Notes under the pieces: generated by a model | Database searches by the model: none | What the model saw: the letters and a program-made list of their open reading frames with translations, nothing else | What the model was told of the DNA's origin: nothing | Shown here: one piece after another, positions 1 through 5,812 of the stretch | Numbering within the stretch: position 1 is the stretch's first letter | Layout of the letters: each line of letters starts with the position of its first letter | Made by a program: the position numbers and the translations under genes | Assembly (NCBI GenBank): GCA_937959145.1 | Contig: CALGMC010000163.1 | Location: 1 to 6,134 of the forward strand | DNA: 6,134 nt | Direction of reading: 5' to 3' | From: an uncultured Chlorobiales bacterium | GTDB lineage: Bacteria > Bacteroidota > Chlorobiia > Chlorobiales > Thermochlorobacteraceae

Positions 1-710
1 AGCGCAATCCAATTTTCCTTGAACCAATGCTTCGAGGAAAAATTACTGCCTTGATGAATCACAATCGGAATGCAGTCAGAACTATATTGATTCAAAATCT
101 GCTGTGCCGCTTTCTTGTCAGAATCAGATGTTGGAAGCCATGTGTCAGAAGAGGTATAAGCAACTCCTGCCACTTTCAAAAGATTGAGATTTCGAAAAAC
201 AGAGTTAGAGGATTTCGGAAAATCAGGAATCACATTGTTGAGAAAACCGCGCCAATTGACATTGTATCCTAAACGATAACGCGCACCTGTCAAAAAAGCA
301 ATCATTGGATATTTAAGAGCAACTTCTTCCGCATCAAGAATGGCTAAATCATAGCGTTCACGACGAATTTCACGAAGTAACTTAAAAAGAAGCGAGAGTC
401 TCCTTTCGCCTTTTCCCAAAAACCAATACTTGTCCACATAAAAACGCCGAATGTGTGGCATGTGCTTGTAAACTTCGTAACTAACGCTGTTGCAAAGAAC
501 GTCAATTTGTAGATGACCACATTGTTCAAGCAAAGCGCGCGCAGCCGGCGTGAAAACAAGCGTGTCGCCAAGTTGCTGCAAGTGTATGAGTAAGATTTTT
601 TTGATGTCGCCCGATTGAATGCCTTTGGATAGAAAATCCTTCGCATCGTAGCGACGAATTGGTAAGAGTAAATGCAGTAGTCTTGAAAAAAGCGAGACGA
701 GTTTATGCAT
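1..710 (-). CDS. Glycosyltransferase family 9 (ADP-heptose:LPS heptosyltransferase-like), C-terminus cut by window edge
   Basis: Read on the minus strand from ATG at 710-708, the frame stays open for 236 codons and leaves the window without a stop. Residues 39-60 carry the GT9 N-terminal signature (ILLIHLQQLGDTLVFTPAAR), the glycine/aspartate loop before the first helix of the GT-B fold. Residues 142-150 (GARYRLGYN) match the mid-domain motif. Residues 216-234 begin the C-terminal nucleotide-sugar half (IVIHQGSNFSSKHWFKENW), where family members have a PG..xxWP-like motif. Known relatives transfer heptose or other sugars from a nucleotide donor to lipopolysaccharide core or other surface glycans at the inner face of the cytoplasmic membrane. 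The acceptor cannot be told here. The frame is open upstream to a stop at 797-795, so a longer form from TTG at 749 is possible, but ATG 710 gives a normal N-terminus. There is no Shine-Dalgarno. About one third of the gene should lie outside the window. The family call is firm; the sugar is unknown. Confidence 0.9.
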   Translation of the reverse strand, partial: MHKLVSLFSRLLHLLLPIRRYDAKDFLSKGIQSGDIKKILLIHLQQLGDTLVFTPAARALLEQCGHLQIDVLCNSVSYEVYKHMPHIRRFYVDKYWFLGKGERRLSLLFKLLREIRRERYDLAILDAEEVALKYPMIAFLTGARYRLGYNVNWRGFLNNVIPDFPKSSNSVFRNLNLLKVAGVAYTSSDTWLPTSDSDKKAAQQILNQYSSDCIPIVIHQGSNFSSKHWFKENWIA

Positions 711-774
711 TATGGTTTGTTTATGACATAGATAGAAGTAGAAGTGCAAAGATAAAACTTTTTGAGAACAGCAT

Positions 775-791
775 ATCGGAAATTGTCCGAT
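775..791. promoter_or_regulatory. Interrupted palindrome in the divergent intergenic region (candidate operator)
   Basis: The arms ATCGGA (775-780) and TCCGAT (786-791) are exact reverse complements separated by AATTG. The site lies in the 118-base gap between the leftward glycosyltransferase and the rightward exported protein, ending 37 bases before the latter's start. The position and symmetry fit a repressor or activator site for either gene. No convincing -35/-10 pair could be placed beside it, and a 6-bp arm can occur by chance, so the role is inference. Confidence 0.3.
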
Positions 792-828
792 TCCTTATAT
801 TCTGCCTTCCATCAACCGTGAAAGGTCA

Positions 829-1233
829 ATGTCAAAGAAAATTCGCCTCTGCGTTCCAAGTTACTTAATCATGCTTTTCGCATTGCTGGTTGCTTATCAA
901 TCAGCGGTGGCGCAATCAAGCAACCCGTGCAACGACGCGGAGTTTCTGCGCCTCAAATCGCTTCCAAAAGCAAGCCTAACCGAATCGGAACGAAAAACCT
1001 TCAACAAACTCAACGCCGACTGCGAGAAATTTAAGCAAGGTGCAACATCTCAAACACTCAAACAAGGACTGATTGAGTCCCAAAAACGAAACGCCCAAAG
1101 CGATACTGCCAAAATCATTTTGAAAGAAGAACCTTTTGCAACCACAAGAAACTTTACGATTTTAGGTGCAATGTGCGCGGCGATTGCAGGCATTATCGTT
1201 GCGCTCAATTCCGTTGCTGATTCGCCGTTTTGA
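829..1233 (+). CDS. Small exported protein of unknown function with signal peptide and C-terminal membrane segment
   Basis: This is a 134-residue protein that I do not recognise as a named family. Residues 1-28 form a standard signal peptide: a basic start (MSKKIR), a hydrophobic core (about 11-22) and a likely signal peptidase I site after AVA at 26-28. The mature part has two cysteines, Cys34 and Cys65, which could form a disulphide in the periplasm. The stretch between them is helical and charged (LTESERKTFNKLNADCEKF). A second hydrophobic stretch, rich in Ala, Gly and Ile, spans about 109-130 and could anchor the C-terminus in the membrane, leaving only a few residues after it. The start at 829 is chosen because it supplies the basic n-region. 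AAAGG at 821-825 precedes it but only 3 bases away, which is too close for an ideal ribosome site. It is the first gene of the rightward group and is followed after 54 bases by another unknown gene. Confidence 0.75.
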   Translation: MSKKIRLCVPSYLIMLFALLVAYQSAVAQSSNPCNDAEFLRLKSLPKASLTESERKTFNKLNADCEKFKQGATSQTLKQGLIESQKRNAQSDTAKIILKEEPFATTRNFTILGAMCAAIAGIIVALNSVADSPF

Positions 1234-1287
1234 AAATCTAATCAACCAAAATTGTCAAAACTCTGAACCCGTCTTGAACAACCACGC

Positions 1288-1731
1288 ATGAGCTACCAAT
1301 TCTCAAAAAAAGACATCGCCAAAATCGCAAAAACACTCGCGACCGAAGAGCCGAAAAAAGAAGGCAACCTGTTTCGCTTCGTCGTCAATGACTACATCAG
1401 CGGAAGAAAAATTACGCTTGAAATCTTCACTGACTTGGTAATTGGCAACCGCAAAGGCAACTTGATTCAAGTCTTTTCGCCCGTCGGGCTCAATCAACTT
1501 CACCACTGCACCAACTTCATCACCAGCGAAGAACTTGGCGAAGTCATCTTCTTTGCCGAAGAAAAAGAAAAACTCACTGGCTTTATCGTCAGCAAAGACG
1601 CCGGCTTGACTTGCTACACCAACGTCGACAAAGACATTCTTTCCAAAGACCCGTTCAAACTCGCTGGCGAAGTGCTCGGCTGTGCCATTCAACTTGGACT
1701 GACCGAACACAAATTGCAAGAAATTAAATAG
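1288..1731 (+). CDS. Hypothetical cytosolic protein, 147 residues
   Basis: I do not recognise this family. The protein has no signal peptide or membrane segment and begins with a basic helix (KKDIAKIAKTLA). The middle (about 27-105) looks like alternating beta strands rich in Phe, Val and Ile (NLFRFVVNDY, KITLEIFTDLVI, GNLIQVFSPVG, LGEVIFFAEE, LTGFIVSKD). A helix closes the C-terminus (KLAGEVLGCAIQLGL). Cysteines sit at 74 (in LHHC), 109 and 132, too scattered for a classical metal site. The open frame, its good amino-acid composition and its fit between two same-strand genes argue that it is real. A longer antisense frame over the same bases is Phe-rich and looks like a shadow. There is no Shine-Dalgarno before ATG 1288. 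The next gene starts 52 bases after its stop, so co-transcription with the membrane protein is plausible. Confidence 0.75.
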   Translation: MSYQFSKKDIAKIAKTLATEEPKKEGNLFRFVVNDYISGRKITLEIFTDLVIGNRKGNLIQVFSPVGLNQLHHCTNFITSEELGEVIFFAEEKEKLTGFIVSKDAGLTCYTNVDKDILSKDPFKLAGEVLGCAIQLGLTEHKLQEIK

Positions 1732-1783
1732 CGCAAACTTTCGTAATTTGAGTTCCAAAATCGAACATTTTAACGCATTAAAC

Positions 1784-2311
1784 ATGACCGAAATAATTTT
1801 AGTCTTCGTCGGCGCACTCTCGCGCCTGATTCCGCACCCCGCCAATTTTACCGCCATTGCCGCCGTTGCCTTGTTCGGTGCGGTCAAAATGAAAGATAAA
1901 AAGCAGGCTCTGCTCATTCCGATTGGGGCGATGCTCCTTTCAGATACGATTTTTGAAGTGATGTATCGCGCAGGCGTGTCGCCGTTTCCCGGCTTTCACA
2001 GCGGCATGTGGTATGTTTATGGCGCATTTATGTTGATTAGCCTGATTGGATTTTGGGTTCGCCGTTCGTTCAGCATTCCGCGCCTTGCGCTCGGAACGCT
2101 CGTCGGCTCGCTGGTTTTCTTCGTGGTAACAAACTTCGGCGTTTGGCTTAGCGGCTGGTATGGCTACACTGTTGAAGGATTGAGCGCGTGCTACATTGCG
2201 GCAATTCCATTTTATCGCAATCAAGTGCTCGGTGATGTGTTTTTTACTGCCGTGCTCTTCGGCGCGGATTACTTCGTGAAGACCAAAGTTCTGGCGCAAA
2301 AAGCCGCGTGA
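1784..2311 (+). CDS. DUF6580-family polytopic membrane protein (putative transport protein)
   Basis: This 175-residue, very hydrophobic protein has about five predicted membrane segments, near 3-12, 24-33, 41-53, 77-92 and 103-122, with a further hydrophobic stretch at 135-163. Its conserved blocks match what I remember of DUF6580: SRLIPHPANFTAIAAVALFG near the N-terminus, FFVVTNFGVWLSGWY at 112-126, and YIAAIPFYRNQVLGDVFF from 137. The family is annotated only as a putative transport protein of the inner membrane, resembling small substrate-binding integral subunits; no substrate is established. I chose ATG 1784 over the in-frame TTG at 1748 because the extra 12 residues (MSSKIEHFNALN) are polar and unlike the family's hydrophobic start. 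No Shine-Dalgarno precedes either codon. The gene ends 25 bases before an intrinsic terminator, so it is the last gene of its unit. Confidence 0.8.
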   Translation: MTEIILVFVGALSRLIPHPANFTAIAAVALFGAVKMKDKKQALLIPIGAMLLSDTIFEVMYRAGVSPFPGFHSGMWYVYGAFMLISLIGFWVRRSFSIPRLALGTLVGSLVFFVVTNFGVWLSGWYGYTVEGLSACYIAAIPFYRNQVLGDVFFTAVLFGADYFVKTKVLAQKAA

Positions 2312-2336
2312 GCAAGTGCACAAAAAGAATCATCAG

Positions 2337-2366
2337 AGCGCAATTCGCAAGGGTTGCGCTTTTTTT
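2337..2366 (+). terminator. Rho-independent terminator after the DUF6580 gene
   Basis: A perfect 7-bp stem, AGCGCAA (2337-2343) with TTGCGCT (2354-2360), closes a 10-base loop and runs directly into a tract of seven T (2360-2366). It lies 25 bases after the DUF6580 stop, separating the three-gene group from the ferrochelatase-like gene downstream. Confidence 0.88.
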
Positions 2367-2437
2367 ATGAACGACGGGTTGAAATGAAATAGCAACGCAC
2401 GCCGTTTTTATCGGCATCAATTTAATTGTGAAGTATC

Positions 2438-3433
2438 ATGCCAAAAAAAGTTGCCGTGCTTCTTGCCACCTACGGGGAAGTTGAAGAAGCCACCTTCAAG
2501 CAGTTGTATCCGAATTCGTCGCGTATTTTGCACTACATCACCTCGCGCATTGCCAATCTTCCAAAACCGCTTCAAATCTTCATTGCCACGATGCGAAGCC
2601 TGAAACGCAAGTCGTATTGGGGGAAATTGGGCTATCGTTCAAAACTCAACGAAATCACGCGACGCCAAGCCAACGCATTGCAAGCAATTTTGAATCAAAA
2701 TTCCAACGAGAGAACTTACGTCGTGCGTGAGGCTTATTACTTCGTGCCGCCATATTTTGAAACCGTCATGCACGAATCAAGAGATTTTGACGCGATTATC
2801 ACCGTTCCAATGATTCCGATTGAGTCAGAATTTGCATGCGGAATTTCGTGCTATATCGCCATCAACGATTTCAAAGAAATCGCCTTTCAAAAAGTGCGCG
2901 TGATGAAGCACCTCTGGAACAACGACGAACTCGTGCAAATTTGCGTCAATCATATTTTTGAACGACTGCCGAAAAGCCTTCCAAACAAAATCGGATTGGC
3001 ACTTACTGCACACGGAACGCTCGTTAAAGATAGCAAAGGCGAAACGCTGAAAATCAACACAGGCTATCAAGAGACGCTCGACTTTTTCGAGAAATTGAAA
3101 TCAGCCATTGAACGCGATGAACGTAACCCGTTTGCCTCAATCAAACTCGGTGCAATGAACCACAAATTCGGCGGCGAGTGGATGCCTGAAACGCTCGAGA
3201 AAGCCTTGGAAGAATTTAAGGCTGAAGGAATAAGTGAAATCGTGATGTTCCCATTCGGATTTTTTGCCGACAACAGCGAAGCCGATTTAGAAGGCGTCGA
3301 AGAAGCAACCGCCGCAGGATTCAAGGTCCATTATGTGCCGTGCTTGAACGATAGCGAGCCGTTTATCAAGTGGCTGGCAAGTTGCATTGAGCAAAAAGTA
3401 GAATCAGTCAAACTCGTTTTTCAAACAACATAA
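2438..3433 (+). CDS. Divergent ferrochelatase-family protein (HemH/CpfC-like)
   Basis: This 331-residue protein has the length and order of motifs of class II chelatases, which insert ferrous iron into a porphyrin at the last steps of haem synthesis. The N-terminal strand is VAVLLATYGE, where protoporphyrin enzymes usually have a LLVNLGTP-type motif. LNEITRRQANALQ follows at about 70-82, equivalent to the usual SPLxxITxxQA helix. The catalytic histidine is His192 in LALTAHGTL. The C-terminal acidic site is FPFGFFADNSEADLE, with Asp278 and Glu281 matching the Asp and Glu of the family's GFxxDhlE motif. Tyr12 falls where Gram-positive coproporphyrin ferrochelatases have their porphyrin-facing tyrosine. 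The usual G-S-P-L loop is changed to YRSKL. Both principal catalytic residues remain, so an active enzyme is likely. Whether it uses protoporphyrin, coproporphyrin or another tetrapyrrole or metal is open. It starts at ATG 2438 without a clear Shine-Dalgarno, 71 bases after a terminator and 71 before tyrS. Confidence 0.78.
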   Translation: MPKKVAVLLATYGEVEEATFKQLYPNSSRILHYITSRIANLPKPLQIFIATMRSLKRKSYWGKLGYRSKLNEITRRQANALQAILNQNSNERTYVVREAYYFVPPYFETVMHESRDFDAIITVPMIPIESEFACGISCYIAINDFKEIAFQKVRVMKHLWNNDELVQICVNHIFERLPKSLPNKIGLALTAHGTLVKDSKGETLKINTGYQETLDFFEKLKSAIERDERNPFASIKLGAMNHKFGGEWMPETLEKALEEFKAEGISEIVMFPFGFFADNSEADLEGVEEATAAGFKVHYVPCLNDSEPFIKWLASCIEQKVESVKLVFQTT

Positions 3434-3504
3434 CTCACGACATTCAAAAAAGCATTGCGAAATTCAATCGCGTTTCAGACATTTGCGCTTCAAAAAACTC
3501 TAAC

Positions 3505-4713
3505 ATGAACTTTCCATCGCTCAACGAACAACTTGACCTCATCAAGCGCAATACGGTTGAAATTATTTCTGAGGAAGACCTTGCGCGAAAACTCGAGCAT
3601 AGCCTCAAAACCAACACGCCGCTGAAAGTGAAACTCGGTGCCGACCCGTCAAGACCTGACTTGCATCTCGGGCACGCCGTTGTGCTTCGCAAACTGCGCG
3701 ACTTCCAAGATTTAGGACACGAAGCAATTTTGATTATCGGCGACTTCACCGCCATGATTGGCGACCCAAGCGGCAAGAACAAAACGCGCCCGCAACTCTC
3801 GCTCGAAGAGACGCGCAAAAACGGCGAAACCTACTTCGAGCAAGCCGCCAAAATTCTCGATAAATCCAAAACCACGATTCGTTACAATTCAGAATGGCTG
3901 GGCAAGATGTCGTTTGCTGATGTGATTCGATTGGCAAGTCGCTATACGGTAGCGCGTATGTTGGAGCGCGACGACTTTGAGAAGCGTTACAAATCGGGTG
4001 AGCCGATTTCAGTCCACGAGTTGCTCTATCCGCTGGCGCAAGCGATGGATTCGGTCGAGCTCAAAAACGATGTCGAGCTTGGCGGCACGGACCAAAAATT
4101 CAACTTGTTGGTTGCACGCGATATTCAGCGCGAGTATGGTATCAATGAACCGCAAATTTGCATTACGCTGCCGCTCTTGGAAGGCACAGATGGCGTGCAA
4201 AAGATGTCTAAATCGCTCGATAACTACATTGGCTTCAATCATTCGCCGCGCGAGATGTTTCAAGCCGCGCTCAAAACGCCTGACACGCTCGTCGAGAAAT
4301 ACGCCCGCCTCACCGCAATCTTGAACAACGAAGAACTAACTGAGTTGCAATATTTGCTTAAAGAAAATCCGCGCAACGCCGTGCGCAAATTGGCGTTCAG
4401 CATTGTAAAATTTTTTCATAGCGAAGAAGCGGCACAGAAAGAATTGGAGGCATCGGAAAAAATTTCGCAAGGCGGTGTGCCTGACGACATTGAGGAAATC
4501 ATCATTGAGGAATCGACAATCGGACTGCTTGACGCACTGCTTAAAGCCAAAGCAACAAACACAAAGAGCGAGGCAAGGAGGCTCATCGAGCAAGGCGGCG
4601 TAACGATGAACGATGAAAAATTGACTGATGCAAAATTTGTTTTGAACCTTGAAGCGGACGCGAAGGTGCTCAAAGTTGGCAAGCGAAAATTTTTCCGCCT
4701 TGTGCGAAAATAA
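3505..4713 (+). CDS. tyrS: Tyrosyl-tRNA synthetase (TyrRS, type 2 / TyrZ-like)
   Basis: This 402-residue class I aminoacyl-tRNA synthetase attaches tyrosine to tRNA-Tyr in the cytoplasm, using ATP. The HIGH signature is HLGH at 54-57 within GADPSRPDLHLGH, and the KMSKS loop is exact at 233-237 (QKMSKSLDNYIG). The strand after HIGH, LIIGDFTAMIGDPSGKNKTR, and the block ELGGTDQKFNLLVARDIQ are typical of the type 2 (TyrZ) subgroup. An S4 RNA-binding domain fills about 340-402 (TKSEARRLIEQGGVTMN). The length matches the subgroup's roughly 400 residues and nothing essential is missing. ATG 3505 gives the expected N-terminus (MNFPSLNEQLDLIKRNTVEI), with no Shine-Dalgarno before it. No T-box leader or clear terminator is visible around it: the 71-base gap upstream and the T-rich 93-base gap downstream show no strong stem. 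Confidence 0.97.
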   Translation: MNFPSLNEQLDLIKRNTVEIISEEDLARKLEHSLKTNTPLKVKLGADPSRPDLHLGHAVVLRKLRDFQDLGHEAILIIGDFTAMIGDPSGKNKTRPQLSLEETRKNGETYFEQAAKILDKSKTTIRYNSEWLGKMSFADVIRLASRYTVARMLERDDFEKRYKSGEPISVHELLYPLAQAMDSVELKNDVELGGTDQKFNLLVARDIQREYGINEPQICITLPLLEGTDGVQKMSKSLDNYIGFNHSPREMFQAALKTPDTLVEKYARLTAILNNEELTELQYLLKENPRNAVRKLAFSIVKFFHSEEAAQKELEASEKISQGGVPDDIEEIIIEESTIGLLDALLKAKATNTKSEARRLIEQGGVTMNDEKLTDAKFVLNLEADAKVLKVGKRKFFRLVRK

Positions 4714-4796
4714 TCGGTCGGTGATTTTATTTTTTTCGTATTATTGCACCACTTTTCTGAAACAACATCACAATTTTTCAACCATTAAAACATAGC

Positions 4797-4800
4797 GGAG
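4797..4800 (+). promoter_or_regulatory. Ribosome binding site that fixes the TTG start of pdaD
   Basis: GGAG (within CGGAG, 4796-4800) sits 6 bases before TTG 4807, an ideal Shine-Dalgarno spacing. It is the only convincing Shine-Dalgarno before any gene in the window, and it is what makes the non-ATG start credible. Confidence 0.75.
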
Positions 4801-4806
4801 ACTGCC

Positions 4807-5355
4807 TTGTCATTCGTTCCTACCAAAATTTTCTTCACGAAAGGTGTCGGACGGCACAAAGAATATCTCTCTTCATTTGAACTTGCGCTCAGAGACGCAA
4901 AAATTGAAAAATGCAACTTGGTAACCGTATCGAGCATTTTTCCAACGGGGTGCAAGCGCATCAGCGTTGAAGAAGGATTGAAACTTCTTCAACCCGGTCA
5001 GATTACCTTCTGCGTTATGGCGCGCGTGGCAACCAACGAGCACAATCGCCTAATTGCCGCCTCGATCGGCGTGGCACTGCCTTCTGACACAAGCACGCAA
5101 TATGGCTATCTCTCTGAGCACCACCCATATGGCGAAACTGAAAAAGTTGCGGGCGAATATGCCGAAGACCTCGCCGCCACCATGCTGGCAACTACACTCG
5201 GCGTCGAGTTTGACCCGAACACCGCTTGGGACGAGCGCGAAGACATCTACAAAATGAGCGGCAAGGTGGTTAAGACGTTCAACGTGACGCAATCCGCCGA
5301 AGGCAAAAACGGATTGTGGACTTCCGTCATCTCTTGCGGAATCCTTCTGCCGTAA
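4807..5355 (+). CDS. pdaD: Pyruvoyl-dependent arginine decarboxylase
   Basis: This 182-residue protein closely fits the pyruvoyl-dependent arginine decarboxylases, which convert arginine to agmatine, the first step of one route to putrescine and other polyamines. The family makes its own cofactor: the proenzyme cleaves itself between two serines, leaving a small beta subunit and an alpha subunit with an N-terminal pyruvoyl group. Here the pair is Ser42-Ser43 in NLVTVSSIFPTGCKRI, so the predicted chains are 1-42 and 43-182. Glu104 in YGYLSEHH is probably the family's catalytic acid. Other conserved blocks are NRLIAASIGVALP, GEYAEDLAATML and LWTSVISCGILLP at the C-terminus. The start is TTG, supported by GGAG 6 bases upstream and by a normal family N-terminus (FVPTKIFFTKGVGRH). 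The next in-frame ATG would remove the cleavage site. The gene is followed at once by a strong terminator and seems to end its transcription unit. Confidence 0.95.
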   Translation: MSFVPTKIFFTKGVGRHKEYLSSFELALRDAKIEKCNLVTVSSIFPTGCKRISVEEGLKLLQPGQITFCVMARVATNEHNRLIAASIGVALPSDTSTQYGYLSEHHPYGETEKVAGEYAEDLAATMLATTLGVEFDPNTAWDEREDIYKMSGKVVKTFNVTQSAEGKNGLWTSVISCGILLP

Positions 5356-5377
5356 TCAACCTTCAACGAGAACTTTC

Positions 5378-5402
5378 AAGGCGAGCAAAACTCGCCTTTT
5401 TT
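5378..5402 (+). terminator. Rho-independent terminator after pdaD
   Basis: The perfect stem GGCGAG (5380-5385) and CTCGCC (5391-5396), with loop CAAAA, is followed by six T (5397-5402). Two A before the stem can also pair with the first T. It starts 23 bases after the pdaD stop, and its compact GC stem makes it the strongest terminator in the window. Confidence 0.92.
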
Positions 5403-5416
5403 GTTTCAAAACTCGT

Positions 5417-5445
5417 TTGGAAGAAAACGATGGAAACGTTAGATT
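5417..5445 (+). promoter_or_regulatory. Weak candidate sigma-70-type promoter for the last transcription unit
   Basis: TTGGAA (5417-5422) and TAGATT (5440-5445) match the -35 and -10 consensus at four of six positions each and are 17 bases apart. The site lies just after the pdaD terminator and 20 bases before the next start, where a new promoter is needed. Matches of this strength are common in AT-rich DNA. Confidence 0.3.
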
Positions 5446-5458
5446 AGACTAATTCTAA
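5439..5458. promoter_or_regulatory. Near-palindrome overlapping the candidate -10 (possible operator)
   Basis: The 20 bases consist of TTAGA, TTAG, a central A, CTAA, one extra T, then TCTAA. The inner nine (TTAGACTAA, 5444-5452) are a perfect odd palindrome, and the outer TTAGA/TCTAA arms pair apart from a one-base offset. It ends 6 bases before the start of the cyclic-nucleotide-domain-like gene, so a protein bound here could block transcription, or the RNA could fold over the start. Low GC makes a stable RNA hairpin less likely than a DNA site. Confidence 0.35.
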
Positions 5459-5464
5459 ATAAGC

Positions 5465-5812
5465 ATGTTGAATAAGGCAAGTCGAATCGTTCGTAATAAA
5501 CTTTTCACGCTTGGGCGCGTGCGCCGATATGAGCAAGGGAAAATCATACTCAAAAAGGGAGAAGCGCAGCGTGCCGCGTTGTTCGTCTTATCGGGTGAAA
5601 TTGAACCGACGCCGATAACCAGTCCGCTTTACCTCGTTGAACTCTTGGAAAACGAGAAACTAAACGACGATGTCAGGTCTGCACTGCCAACGGAAATTTT
5701 GCTCGTGCCACGCGAAAAGTTTTTGGAACTCATGAAAAGCAATGTCGAACTCGCGTGCCTCGTGATTGAAGAACTCTTGAAACATCACAAAGAAAACTTG
5801 ATGGTAAAATGA
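5465..5812 (+). CDS. Small degenerate cyclic-nucleotide-binding-domain (Crp N-domain-like) protein
   Basis: This 115-residue cytosolic protein resembles a stand-alone, shortened cNMP-binding beta-roll. Residues 14-45 follow the domain's opening pattern: FTLGRVRRYEQGKIILKKGE, then ALFVLSGEIE, where family members have a (Y/F)xxGxxIxxxGD run and a V(L)SGxV strand. Residues 77-109 fit its closing part (EILLVPREKFLELMKSN and a helix LACLVIEELLKHH). The phosphate-binding cassette is eroded: the usual FGE(L/I)A...RSA becomes YLVELLENEKLNDDVRSA (56-73), keeping Glu59 and Arg71-Ser72-Ala73 but losing the glycine. About 10-15 residues before it are missing compared with full domains. There is no helix-turn-helix or other output domain, so it is not a Crp-type transcription factor. 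Its stop overlaps the next start as ATGA, indicating translational coupling to the TonB-dependent receptor. It may sense a ligand, act as a partner protein or be a relic. The assignment is by pattern only. Confidence 0.7.
   Translation: MLNKASRIVRNKLFTLGRVRRYEQGKIILKKGEAQRAALFVLSGEIEPTPITSPLYLVELLENEKLNDDVRSALPTEILLVPREKFLELMKSNVELACLVIEELLKHHKENLMVK

Noticed and set aside
344..646. A 100-codon minus-strand open frame near the left edge.
   Set aside because: It lies in another frame of the glycosyltransferase gene, whose own frame carries clear GT9 motifs and is open to the window edge.
659..868. A 69-codon plus-strand frame crossing the divergent intergenic region.
   Set aside because: It overlaps the 5' end of the glycosyltransferase and the start of the exported protein, and its sequence has no motif. 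It would also cover the only promoter space between the divergent genes.
1748..1783. A TTG start giving the DUF6580 protein 12 more residues.
   Set aside because: The extension is polar, has no Shine-Dalgarno, and is unlike the hydrophobic start expected of the family; ATG 1784 is preferred.
1303..1917. A 204-codon open frame on the minus strand, longer than the plus-strand gene it overlaps.
   Set aside because: The translation is loaded with Phe and Ala runs typical of an antisense shadow, it spans two plausible plus-strand genes, and it has no recognisable domain.
3434..3504. A possible terminator or T-box-like leader before tyrS.
   Set aside because: The 71-base gap is too short for a T-box and contains only a weak GAAA/TTTC pairing without a T-tract.
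4714..4806. A possible terminator or promoter in the T-rich gap after tyrS (T-tract around 4730, TATTAT at 4739-4744).
   Set aside because: No stem of useful length precedes the T-tract (only GGTG/CACC across a loop of over 20 bases), and no -35 element stands at the right distance from TATTAT.
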